DNA of 64,000 bases from Deroplatys truncata. Taxonomy: Eukaryota; Arthropoda; Insecta; Mantodea; Mantidae. Both the position numbers and the translations under genes were made by a program. The notes under the pieces are model-generated. The model did not search any database, was not told the DNA's origin, and saw nothing but the letters and a program-made list of their open reading frames with translations. The number at the start of each line of letters is the position of its first letter. Position 1 is the stretch's first letter. The stretch lies in NCBI GenBank assembly GCA_030765065.1, contig CM060985.1:7998001-8062000 (forward strand), in the 5' to 3' direction. Of the stretch, positions 23,640 to 34,325 are shown in pieces.

Positions 23640-26430
23640 AGGACATAAGCAGCTCATGGTAAGTAGCCAAACACACTAGTTGGCAGAACATGAATGACAT
23701 TTAAAAAAAAAATTAATTACATTGCTGCAGCTTAACAACCAAGCAATAATTGGCAGCTCATACTAAGTGGCCAAACACACTACATGGCACCACATACCAC
23801 AAGGTTATAAATTGTTGCCCCATTTTTGGCTGAGCACACTAGATGGGAGAACAAAAAACAGTTATAAATTGTTATCCACTTTTGGCCAACCCAAGTAAAT
23901 GGCAGGACATAACAAAAGAGTTATAAATTGTTGCCCCAGCACAGTAGATGACATCAGATAAAAAAAATTTATAAAGTGTCACCCCACTTTTGGCAAAGCA
24001 CAATAACATACACACACAAAAAAAAAGTTATAAATAGTTGCCCCAGTTTTGGCCAAGCAGACTAGATGGCACTACATGCCAAGAAAAGGTTAGAAATTGT
24101 AGCCTTACAATTAGCGAAGCCTACTACATGGCACCTCATGAGAAGAAAAGGCTAGAAATTGTAGCCTCACTTTCGGCCAAAGCACACTAGATGGCAGTAC
24201 ATGTCAAGAAAAGGCTAGAAATTGTATCCTCACTTTTGGCCAAAGCACACTAGATGGCAGTACATGTCAAGAAAAGGCTAGAAATTGTATCCTCACTTTT
24301 GGCCAAAGCACACTAGATGGCAGTACATGTCAAGAAAAGGCTAGAAATTGTATCCTCACTTTTGGACAAAGCACACTAGATGGCAGTACATGACAAAAAT
24401 TGTTGGTTAATTTTTGGCCACACTCACTAGATGGCAGTGCATGCCAAGAAAAGGTTAGAAATTATAGGTTGTTTTGGCCATGCACACTAGATGGCAGTAC
24501 ATGTCAAGAAAAGGTTAGTAATTGTATCCTCACTTTTGACCATGCTCACTAGATGGCAGTGCATGCCAAGAAAACCTTAGAAATTAAACGGTTCACTTTT
24601 GGCCATGCTCACTAGATGGCAGTGCATGCCAAGAAAACCTTAGAAATTAAACGGTTCACTTTTGGCCATGCTCACTAGATGGCAGTGCATGCCAAGAAAA
24701 CCTTAGAAATTGTAGGTTCACCTTTGGCCATGCTCACTAGATGGTACTGCATGCCAAGAAAAGCTTAGAAATTGTAGGTTCACCTTTGGCCATGCTCACT
24801 AGATGGCAGTGCATGCCAAGAAAACCTTAGAAATTAAACGGTTCACTTTTGGCCATGCTCACTAGATGGCAGTGCATGCCAAGAAAACCTTAGAAATTGT
24901 AGGTTCACCTTTGGCCATGCTCACTAGATGGTACTGCATGCCAAGAAAAGCTTAGAAATTGTAGGTTCACCTTTGGCCATGCTCACTAGATGGTACTGCA
25001 TGCCAAGAAAAGCTTAGAAAATAAACGATTCACTTTTGGCCATGCTCACTAGATGGTACTGCATGCCAAGAAAAGGTTAGAAATTGTAGGTTCACTGTTG
25101 GCCATGCTCACTAGATGGCACTGCATGCCAAGAAAAGGTTAGTAATTGTATCCTCACTTTTGGCCATGCTCACTAGATGGCAGTGCATGCCAAGAAAACC
25201 TTAGAAATTAAACGGTTCACTTTTGGCCATGCTCACTAGATGGCAGTGCATGCCAAGAAAACCTTAGAAATTAAACGGTTCACTTTTGGCCATGCTCACT
25301 AGATGGCAGTGCATGCCAAGAAAACCTTAGAAATTAAACGGTTCACTTTTGGCCATGCTCACTAGATGGCAGTGCATGCCAAGAAAACCTTAGAAATTAA
25401 ACGGTTCACTTTTGGCCATGCTCACTAGATGGCAGTGCATGCCAAGAAAACCTTAGAAATTGTAGGTTCACCTTTGGCCATGCTCACTAGATGGTACTGC
25501 ATGCCAAGAAAAGCTTAGAAATTGTAGGTTCACCTTTGGCCATGCTCACTAGATGGTACTGCATGCCAAGAAAAGCTTAGAAATTGTAGGTTCACCTTTG
25601 GCCATGCTCACTAGATGGTACTGCATGCCAAGAAAAGCTTAGAAAATAAACGATTCACTTTTGGCCATGCTCACTAGATGGTACTGCATGCCAAGAAAAG
25701 GTTAGAAATTGTAGGTTCACTGTTGGCCATGCTCACTAGATGGCACTGCATGCCAAGAAAAGGTTAGTAATTGTATCCTCACTTTTGGCCATGCTCACTA
25801 GATGGCAGTGGATGCCAAGAAAAGGTTAGAAATTGTAGGTTCACTTTTGGCCATGCTCACTAGATGGCAGTGCATGCCAAGAAAAGGTTATAAATTGTAG
25901 GTTCACTTTTGGCCATGCTTACTAGATGGCAGTGCATGACAAGAAAAGGTTATAAATTGTAGGTTCACTTTTGGCCATGCACACTAGATGGCAGCGCATG
26001 CCAAGAAAAGGTTATAAATTGTAGGTTCACTTTTGGCCATGCTCACTAGATGGCAGTGCATGCCAAGAAAAGGTTATAAATTGTAGGTTCACTTTTGGCC
26101 ATGCACACTAGATGGCAGTGCATGCCAAGAAAAGGTTATAAATTGTAGGTTCACTTTTGGCCATGCACACTAGATGGCAGTGCATGCCAAGAAAAGGTTA
26201 ACTTTTGACCATGCACACTAAATGGCAGTGCATGCCAAGAAAAGGTTATAAATTGCACCTTCACTTTTGACCATGCACACTAGATGGCAGTACATGACAA
26301 AAATTGTTAGAGTTGTTGAATTGTAACCTCACCTTTGGCTCAGGACACTAAATTGCAGCACATAAAATGCTATGCTAATTTTGGCAGAAAAACACTAGAT
26401 TGAAGGACATAACAAAAAAAAAATTAATAG
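23640..26430 (+). repeat. Satellite array, 62-63 bp monomer with a 10-monomer higher-order repeat
   Basis: About 42 monomers containing CACTAGATGGCAGTGCATGC, AAGAAAAGGTTA, AAATTGTAGGTTCAC and TTTTGGCCATGCT. The edges are diverged and of irregular length, while the core is near-identical. Diagnostic monomers with GTTAGTAATTGTATCCTCAC begin at 24514, 25138 and 25763, giving a 624-625 bp higher-order unit of ten monomers, present twice with monomer-level swaps. This is typical of satellite growth by unequal exchange: homogenised middle, decayed edges. Not coding. Confidence 0.95.
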
Positions 26431-26452
26431 GTGGCAGCACACACAAAACGTA

Positions 26453-26472
26453 TATATATATATATATATATA
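26453..26472. repeat. (TA)n microsatellite
   Basis: A short run of about 10 TA units just past the satellite edge. Confidence 0.85.
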
Positions 26473-26734
26473 AATTGTGCTGCCCATTTTAGTCAAGCAC
26501 ACAAATACATATAAAATGATATAAAGCAAGCATTCAGCCACATTGGAAAATTGCATAACTTAAACACCCAGTGTATAAAAAGCTTATGAAAACATGTTAT
26601 ATACAGAGTAATTAAACTTTGTGTATAAAACAATTGCTCACAAAAATGCAATTGACGGCATCCTTTGGAAGAGCCTGCACATATATCACATGCTACCAAT
26701 TGATGTGCATTTTCACAATTTAACATCTACTGCA

Positions 26735-26900
26735 AGGCTATTAATATGGTGCTGCCATCTACTGTGTTTGATTACTTACCATGTTGCCACCAATAGCTGC
26801 ACAATTTATTGTTTACTGCCAATTATTGTTTGGCTATTAATATGGTGCTGCCATACATTTTATGACTGTTTACCATCTGCAGCCACAACTTTTTGCTAAT
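26735..26900 (-). repeat. Satellite-like units in reverse orientation
   Basis: Read in reverse, units contain ACACAGTAGATGGCAGCACC, TTGGTGGCAACATGGTAAGT and CAATAATTGGCAG. These are relatives of the monomers that begin the main array (CAATAATTGGCAGCTCAT at 23740), but on the opposite strand. They sit next to the inverted Rep-B body, as the single unit at 19694 sits next to the direct one. Confidence 0.55.
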
Positions 26901-27194
26901 AATTAAGATTACCCCATAATAGTACTCGTTGGCTATTTATGAAATGTTGCCACATATTGACGGTTTGGTTCCAAAGTGTTCAATTTTGAGTTTTCTATGC
27001 ATCCTGGGCCAGAATCTTGTCACCTCTCAGTTCCAAAAGTATCTAACTAATAAGTATAAAATTGTGGCTCAAACAATAACGCAACACAGCAGCTATGTGA
27101 AAACTAATATTGCGGGTCGCTTCCAAATGTGGCTTAGAACACATATAGAAAAGTTACAATTTTGTAAATGGACACATTTGGAACCAGCCATCGA

Positions 27195-27830
27195 TATCTT
27201 TTACTTTTAAATACAATATTTCAGAGGGGATTTCTGAAGAAAGAAAAAACTTGAAAATAAGTGAACGCATTCATACATTTCTTGAATAGAAGCATGGAGT
27301 ATTTAAGATGGCCTTAACAGTAAATAATTTAAAGGGAAATTCCTATTAAAATTAGTTTCTCTAAATGAATGAGTAAGACTGTAAACTGCCCCCTCCCAAT
27401 TAGATTAAAAATCAGAACCTATTTATATTCACTTTCAATCTAGCCCAGATAAATTTAATGAACTTTCCTACATAAAATTCAGTCTAAATCACAAGAGCTT
27501 TTTACATTAGGACCACAATTAAGTAATCTGATTCCTTTTGTCAATATTAAGTGATTATTAAACCCTTTATTTCGACTGCAAAAGCAATTATAATTATTTT
27601 CTTGCATGGGTATTAATTAAATTCCATTAAAGGTGTTTTAACATCAGAGATGAAACAAGCTAATGGCACAGATCATTCAGGGAACATGTAACAGATTCCA
27701 CTGTATTTTGTTTTCTGCTCTAAAACACTGCATCTTTCAGAAATCATCCCTAAAAATTGCAGATGTAACTCCATCTTAAGTTTACAGAGGTATAGGTAAG
27801 AAGACGGATATAAACACACAATACAATGAT
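27195..27830 (-). repeat. Rep-B body, inverted copy
   Basis: The reverse complement aligns with 19050-19625 over its length, including GATTTCTGAAAGATGCAGTG, CATGCAAGAAAATAATTATA and AAATCCCCTCTGAAA. The array at 27840-28592 follows on its outer side, in the same order as in copy 1. Confidence 0.75.
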
Positions 27831-27839
27831 GAAAATGTA

Positions 27840-28592
27840 AGGGTAGACGAAGGAGGGTGAAGGGAGAGAATAGGGAAGGGATTTTTATTGTAAAAGGGAG
27901 AGGGCTATGAATGGATAACAATACATGGATACATAACACTATATCTACAGCATAGAGGTGCAGGGAGAGGATAGGGAAGGGATTTTTATTATAAAAGGGA
28001 GAGGGTTGTAAATTGATAATACAATTAACAAAATACATGGATACATAACACTATACTTACAGCTTACAGAAATGCAGGGAGAGCATAGGGCGGGATTTTA
28101 ATTGTAAAAGGGATAGGGTTGTAAATGGATAACACAATTGTGTACATATACTAATACATAACACTACATCTACAGCTAAGAGAGGTCCACGGAGAGGATA
28201 GGGAACAGATTTTTATTGTAAAAGGGAGGGGGTTGTAAATGGATAACACAATTGTGTACATATACTAATACATAACACTACATCTACAGCTAAGTGGGGT
28301 CCACGGAGAGGATAGGGAAAAGATTTTTTTTGTAAAAGGGAGGGGGTTGTAAATGGATAACACAATTGTGTACATATACTAATACATAACACTACATCTA
28401 CAGCTAAGAGGGGTCCACGGAGAGGATAGGGAACAGATTTTTATTGTAAAAGGGAGAGGGTTGTAAATGGATAACACAATTGTGTACATATACTAATACA
28501 TTAACACTACATCTACAGCTAACAGAGGTCCACAGAGAGGATAGGGAACAGATTTTTATTGTAAAAGGGAGAGGGTTGTAAATGGATAACAC
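27840..28592 (-). repeat. 114 bp tandem array belonging to Rep-B
   Basis: Six to seven units with GATAGGGAACAGATTTTTAT, TGTAAAAGGGAGAGGGTTGT, AATGGATAACACAATTGTG and CATCTACAGCTAAGAGG. The unit starts at 28201, 28315, 28429 and 28544 give spacings of 114-115 bp. The four outer units are very similar and the inner ones diverged, so expansion is recent at the outer side. Copy 1 has only 2-3 units. Confidence 0.92.
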
Positions 28593-29650
28593 AGATTTCA
28601 CTAGAAATACATGTTTTGAGGACCTAAGTATCCAAAAATAATACTTTTAGAAAAAGATCCATCTGTATGTCTGTGAACGGAGTAACTCAAAAAGGAAAAG
28701 TCAGATAAATAGCAAACTTCAAGTTCAGTATCTTCCAAAGATGTGTCACAAAGATTTAAAAAAATAATTTCTCCACCCCCAAATACCCTTTATGTATAAG
28801 ATTTTGCAAGATTCTTTTATTTTTTAAAAAATTACTATTTTGATTAAAATACCATATATTAAATATATTTATATAGCAAATAAAATGTATATTTTCTGGG
28901 AATAGTCTGTGTAGTTCTATTCATTCGGAAGGAATTTTGTATAATCTTATATACCTAAATTAATTAAGATGCTCTTTAACTGCTGTGGTCCTTAGTTTCC
29001 CATTCTAAACTGGACATGTAATTTTGCTCAAGAGGCCTCTTTATGACGCTTGAGGTTCTTTTACGTGCTGTAAATCTATGTCACAGGTCCACCAGCTTTA
29101 CTTCCCTTCCTAAGGAAGCCATGCTAAGGATTTTACGCCCCAAAAAAAACCATCACCCTCTGCCGGGTTTGAACACATGACCTCAGGAACTAGAGGCTAG
29201 CATGGTAACCACTACACCATGGAGGACGACCATCTTACACCTGATAAACGTTAAGCAATAGATGAAATGTATTAAACAAAAATTTTAGATCTCTTTCAAA
29301 CACACAGTTTACTTCAAGTAACTTTTTTGTGGCACAAACCATTTCTGAGATATCCGTTATTAATCATTTGAATTGTTAAATACTTTTGCCGAAGTCCTGT
29401 CAACATTTCCTCATGATTGCATGGAAAAGGTATGGAATTTTAAGGCCAGCATATAGCTTCCAGTTCTTGAACATTTGACTATCACTATTCCCTTTATATT
29501 CATAACAAAATGTGTAAATTTGCTATTTCTGCAAATGTTTAATCTCAATCGTAATGAAATAAACAAAAAAATAAGCTTTCGTATGAATAGCTCCCATACC
29601 CACTAATAAATGATAAGAGGGTGGAGAAAGTCATGTGAATGTAACACAGA
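28593..29650 (+). repeat. Rep-A copy with a SINE inserted
   Basis: It starts inside the family at AGATTTCACTAGAAATAC (the terminal palindrome is replaced by the tandem array) and ends GGAGAAAGTCATGTGAATG with TAACACAGA. The SINE at 28957-29231 interrupts it with an imperfect target duplication. The (TG)n segment of the 20425 copy is absent here. Confidence 0.68.
28957..29231 (-). mobile_element. tRNA-derived SINE, full length, with target duplication
   Basis: Reverse reading starts GGTCGTCCTCCATGGTGTAG (A box TGGTGTAGTGG), then GCTAGCCTCTAG and the B box GTGTTCAAACC. The body GGGGCGTAAAATCCTTAGCA follows, and the tail contains CACAGCAGTT. The flanks ATCTTATATACCT (28944-28956) and ATCTTACACCT (29232-29242) are the target duplication, within Rep-A. 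RNA polymerase III boxes are present, but it is a repeat, not a tRNA gene. Confidence 0.85.
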
Positions 29651-29654
29651 TTTT

Positions 29655-29809
29655 TTTCATAATGGTTTTCATAAGTTCAAAATAACACTTTTGCAGAATT
29701 ATAATAAATTATTTGGTATAAGGAGTGTATTGTATTAGCATATCAAAAGTGATTAATCTCAAACATTACATGCTAAATTGCTGGAAGTGATTATAAACAC
29801 TCATGTTTA
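29655..29809 (-). repeat. Rep-E, copy 2
   Basis: Reverse complement of 15250-15415 (GGTTTTCATAAG, GTATTAGCATATCAAAAGTG, GGAAGTGATTATA). It leads directly into the Penelope-like RT at 29810, supporting its being that element's upstream region. Confidence 0.62.
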
Positions 29810-30735
29810 CTAGCCTTGAGGCTAATGAGTGAAAAGCTCAACTCTTTTGGAACATATTATAAAAGCCTGAGCGTAAAGATTTCACAGAACTAGTTAACAA
29901 AAATCCTAGATATTTGGATACCACCAGAAGAAATCCTAGTCTCTTTTGATGTTACATCACTTTTCACAAACATTCCTACTGGCCAAATACTAAAACTGCT
30001 AAAGGATTGGTTGTTAGAATTATTAAAAAGAAATAAAATTACTGGTAAAACTGATAAGGTTATAGTCTTTCAAGTAAAACACATTGTCAGACTGTTTGAA
30101 ATTTAAGAGATTTGCCTAATAAACTCCTTTTGACACATGTTTAAATTCAGGATGACATTTTTGCCAGGGTACCCAAGAAGAATTACATGACGTCCTGAAA
30201 CTTAAATTTGCAAGATCAAATCATAAAATTCATCTTGAAGATACAAAAAGATGGGTGACAAGCTTTTCTATATCTCAAAATTATGAGATACCATAAGAGA
30301 AATGAATTTTGGATATACAGAAAAGCAACCCATGTGGACAACTACATCAAAATTGGTAATTACAATCCTTATATCACATCAACATTTCACAGATTCGTAT
30401 ACTTGCCTCTCCAAGAAAATGAATACAAGGAGGTAATATCAATAAATTCAGAAAGTAACCACACAGAACAGATTCAGCACACACATAGTGGACAAACTAA
30501 TACAATAGTAGAAAACACAGAAAAGGTGGGCATCACCGCTCTCAACAGCAGAGTTATTTCACCAAACAGATATAGCAGATACACGTACCAACCAAAAATT
30601 CTTAATGTATTCAATCAACTGTTTCTGATTATGGCATAAAATTGGCTTCATACAATGAACATGACACTAAGAACGGAGGGATTTACCAGATTTATTGTGA
30701 AGAATGCCATGAAATATACACAGTCTGACCATAAG
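29810..30735 (+). mobile_element. Penelope-like element, RT and GIY-YIG remnant (copy 2)
   Basis: RT blocks: FTELV (about 29885), then PPEEILVSFDVTSLFTNIPT (about 29915-29975) followed by GQILKLLKDWLLE. RPETVKFARSNHKIHLEDTK lies near 30195. The thumb-side block FWIYRKATHVDNYIKIGNY and HRFVYLPLQENEYKEVI falls in an open frame at 30283-30639. ASYNEHDTKNGGIYQIYCEE near 30650-30700 is the first motif of the GIY-YIG nuclease, after which the element is cut off by the transposon at 30736. The polymerase centre motif around the second and third Asp is not recognisable. Not intact. Confidence 0.8.
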
Positions 30736-31730
30736 TTCTGATACAAACTTTTGACCTTTGTTGCACCAGGTGTTGGGCAATTAGATAAAATGCCTGCAAC
30801 CTTATACTTTGAGTTCAAATGCAGCCAAGTGAACACGCTAGTTAAGTTAGTCATGAACTGGGGAGATTACGAAAATCATGTTGCAGTGAGTGTCATGAAA
30901 TTGCCACTTGATATTTTTGAGGCACTTAAGAAGTTGAAAATGAGCAGGATGTTAGTATTCCACACCAGAAGCTGGTACAATTGCTGACCGACCAAGATCA
31001 GGACGTCCAGGACAGTGGTGAAAGCAGCAGCAGTTCATATTAGGAGAAATCCAATGCGGAAGCAAACATTAACATCTCCAGGAGATCAATGTCCAATAGC
31101 TCAGAAAAACCTTGGGCTGAAGGCTTATTGCTGGAGTACTGCACATAAAACTTAAGCAGCTGAGAGAGTCGAAATACAAATGTCTACTTTAATTTGCGCC
31201 AACAACAGTTGCAGAAAAATCCTTTTTATGGATGAAAACATTTTCACAACTGAACAGAACTACAACCGCCAGTGACCAAGTGTATGCCAGGACTTTAGAA
31301 GCTCATGGGTGGGTCCCATAGATCCAAAGGGGTCACGGTCCTGCTTTTGTGATGGTTTGGTGGGCAGTAAGCTACAATGATGTCACAACAACCAGAAACA
31401 ACCCTCCTTCAAATTGTGGTGAAACATTTGAACACCACTTTGTGGACCTTCACTTAAGTAAACAGACAGTTTTGGTCAAGAGAAGATGACATTAAACAGG
31501 AAATAAAGCTTTTAAAACACCAGCAGAGAAGTCACAGTATGGGAAAATATCCACATCACCAAAACTGCACATAGAGTAATGAATTTTGAAATTTCAATGA
31601 TAAATGACACATTGAAGTTCCTCTTCCAGACACCAGTGGACCTACACAATGGAGACGAATGTCTTTGTAACATGTTCCGAGTGTAAACTTAGTAAGAGAT
31701 ACTAAAAGTGCAAGCAATCCACTCACTGTT
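30736..31730 (+). pseudogene. Tc1/mariner-superfamily transposase remnant (DD37D-like)
   Basis: N-terminal HTH-like stretch GDYENHVAVSVMKLPLDIFE (about 30860). Then DRPRSGRP (30985), AAAVHIRRNPMRKQTLTSPG, KNLGLKAYWWST-like, and the first catalytic Asp in RKILFMDENIFTTEQNYNRQ (about 31210-31280). It continues GHGPAFVMVWWAVSYNDVTT (about 31335-31390). These match arthropod transposases with DExIFT and VMVWWGVSYDG blocks, whose third residue is Asp. The second and third catalytic residues are not recognisable. Several stops and shifts; terminal repeats not resolved. Confidence 0.7.
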
Positions 31731-32619
31731 TGGTGATACTCATTAAAATAACTTAAGTTCCATTTATTTTATACTTTGCGTAAGTTAATCAAAATGAAAC
31801 TGGATTCTTAATTTTTCAGATACACTGCCTTAAACCAGTAATGCTATATACCATTTTGAGGTTTCATTAATAACACTTTGATCCATCTTTAGCTGTAATG
31901 TTACATTAATTAATATCGCAAGATGTCTTCAGGTTGATCTAAGTTGTATGTCTTACACAACCATTCACCATCTGGTGTTGAAATATGTTAAACTAATATA
32001 AACAACCCTTAAAACTGTGGTCATTACAATTTTACTTTCTGCGCCACTTCCCTATGACATTCTATACCAATATTTCACTGAAAATCTACATTTTGAGCTT
32101 TCTTGAGTCAAATAATGCAACATTCCCAAAGTATGTTATTTAAGTTATTTTTCACAAAATTTCCCCTACTTAAAAAAAAAAAAAAAAAAAAAAAAAACCT
32201 CTAAATGTAAAAAGCGTTACATAAAAATAGCTCTTTGAATATCTTAACAATTTTTTTGGATACTGACATGAATAAACTGTATATCTTGAATATTGTGTAA
32301 AATATCATATATCCTGACATTCATATTGAATTTTCTGCAAATAGGAAACCAGTACACATATTTCTCAGTTATGCAATTTAAATTAATGCAAAATTAAAAG
32401 TTGGAACATTGACCACTTCAGAAATACTTGCCATTTTAAGTGTGAATTTTCCAATATTTTATTAAGGGTACTCAATACTGGGGGGGGGGATCTCCAGCAT
32501 TGTAAAACCAGGATCCAATTGTGGTCCTGCTCTTCTGCAGAGCTTTCATGTTAAAATGATATGCATGCAATGCGTTTGATTCTCAGCAGCTGTTAACAGT
32601 GCTCCCCAGTCTTTCCCCT
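31731..32619 (+). repeat. Spacer containing a diverged Rep-A start
   Basis: 32040-32480 aligns weakly to Rep-A: TTCTATACCAATATTTCACT, GAAAATCTACATTTTGAG, CCCTACTT, and ATATCTTGAATATTGTG. A poly(A) run at 32171-32196 and nine Gs at 32481 lie within or next to it. Nothing else is seen. Confidence 0.4.
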
Positions 32620-33365
32620 ACAGTTCTTGAATGTCAGTAATTGAGGTGCACCAGTTGACTCTAGAGCAGTGCATCTTCATGTGTAAATGTTACCACAAAT
32701 ACGAGTCAGCTCATTGTGTTTGCAGTTTCCTGAACAATTTACCAGCTTCTAGAAAAGCCATTTACAAAACTGCAAATTCATTTGATTATGCTATATCACT
32801 GCATAGCAGGAACGTACAGTTTTAACATGAAATTGATGCAAACCTTGAATGTCCATCAACAAATTCACTCCCAAAATTAGCAAACAAAAGGGTTCTGCTA
32901 ATTATTTACACCTCACCTCAAACTGTATAAGCCCATTGTTTAAAACAGGGTGACCCAGTAACAAAAGTGCCTTTTTTTTTCTCTCTCTGTAAATGAAGGT
33001 TTAATGGACTCAATGCTGTTGTTGCTTTCAGACAAGGCCTGGTTTTACGCTGAACAGCCATGCGAACAATTAAAACTAGTGAACCAAAAATCCACATTGT
33101 GTACAGGAAACTCTCTTAATGACAGGAAGGTTGGAGCTTGGTGTACTATTAGCCCATGGTCGCAGAAAGGTATTGAAGAGACATTTTGACCCCCAGCAGC
33201 TTACAGAAGAAGGGAAGTCATATGGGTGGATTCAACCGCTAATACAGCAGCAGAAGTGTGGATTATTAGTGCTGGGTATGACAGATTTAACACCTGTGGG
33301 GTTGCCTAAAAGAACTAAATAAAATATCACAGAAACATTACTGTGGCTGAACTGCATGCGGGATG
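32620..33365 (+). pseudogene. Tc1/mariner-type transposase remnant with DUF4817-like HTH
   Basis: The N-terminus (32631-32825) reads HQLTLEQCIFMCKCYHKYES then PASRKAIYKTANSFD and LHSRNVQF. This is the 'xxxEERIFxVKxYY...SRKxIYKLVxKF' helix-turn-helix found in these transposases. Then LSDKAWFYAEQPCEQLKLVN (about 33025; first catalytic block SDEAxF), LNDRKVGAWCTISPW and, near 33275, TDLTPVGLPKRTK (decayed SPDLTPxDFFLW). Middle parts and the second Asp block are missing. Not functional. Confidence 0.68.
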
Positions 33366-34234
33366 ATATTTCCAGCTTCTACTATGAGGTAACACTTTAT
33401 ACAATATTAGGAACAAAGTTTAAGTATACTCTAGGCAGCCGTAACACACCCAGTCACCAAGAATCAAAAGACATGTACAGGATAGTTTTTATATGAAAGC
33501 TTGTAATTATTTAAATGCAATATGTAATATTTAAAGAGACATGTGTAAATAATACATAACGTTTTGAAAATTGATTTTCTGATAAACTCCATTTCTTAAA
33601 TGTTAACCATTTTTAAATTAATTCTTGTTATGGAATTTTTTGTTTTCAATTTGTTTTTAAATTTTCAGTGTAAATTCTTTGAAGGTGAATGTATAGATGT
33701 ATACAGAACCATTTCTTTAAATTAAGCATGATTTTGGATTTAAGGTTTTAATAATTTAATACACCACTGAGTTTTAAAAAACAAGAGTTACACGCTATTT
33801 ATTTTCTTTTCCAAGAAAACTTTTAATATTACTATACAAATTTTAAAGGTAAAGAACCACATTTGAGAAATAATATGCAAGATTTTAAAACCTTCTGCAC
33901 ATGACTCAAATTTCATTTTTGCAATAGTCTTATCTTTGAAAGAACCACAAAAATTAATTTTCTACTGTAATTTTGTTGAGCAATTCCAGGATAAAAATTT
34001 GTATAAATTACGGTATCAGTATTAATTCTCGTCTTTTGCTTCTCATCGTTCCATGCAAAGAGATGCGGACAAGCATACAGTGAAGTGTTTTTCAAAATGT
34101 TAACTGTCATGAAGTGTATGTGTATTGATCGTGGTTAACAAGAAGCATGCATAAAAACAAGCTTCCTAAGGAATAAACTGTAGAATAGATTATACACATA
34201 TAAATCTTTCTGTAAATGTACTTTCTTTCAGTTC
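33366..34234. other. No gene recognised
   Basis: Strongly AT-rich, no convincing frame or repeat. Confidence 0.5.
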
Positions 34235-34325
34235 AAAGGACCTCAAAACATGTATTTCTAGTGAAATCTTCATTATAATTCTGTGGAAAACAATACTTCC
34301 CCTACTTAGGTGGCAGAGAAAGTAA
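34235..34325 (-). repeat. Rep-A terminus, inverted fragment
   Basis: Reverse reading: ACTTTCTCTGCCACC, TAAGTAGGGGAAGTATTG, TTTTCCACAG, GAAATACATGTTTTGAGG. Only the terminal 90 bp or so is present. Confidence 0.7.

Noticed and set aside
23640-26430. CRISPR-like regular repeats
   Set aside because: The monomers are continuous 62-63 bp tandem copies with no unique spacers, in animal DNA. It is a satellite.
27673-28601. Repetitive minus-strand frames (YNLQPSPFYNK-type repeats)
   Set aside because: They are translations of the 114 bp tandem array, whose period is divisible by three in places.
28957-29231. tRNA gene
   Set aside because: A and B boxes are present but the cloverleaf is not, and the unit recurs with a common body and target duplications: a SINE.
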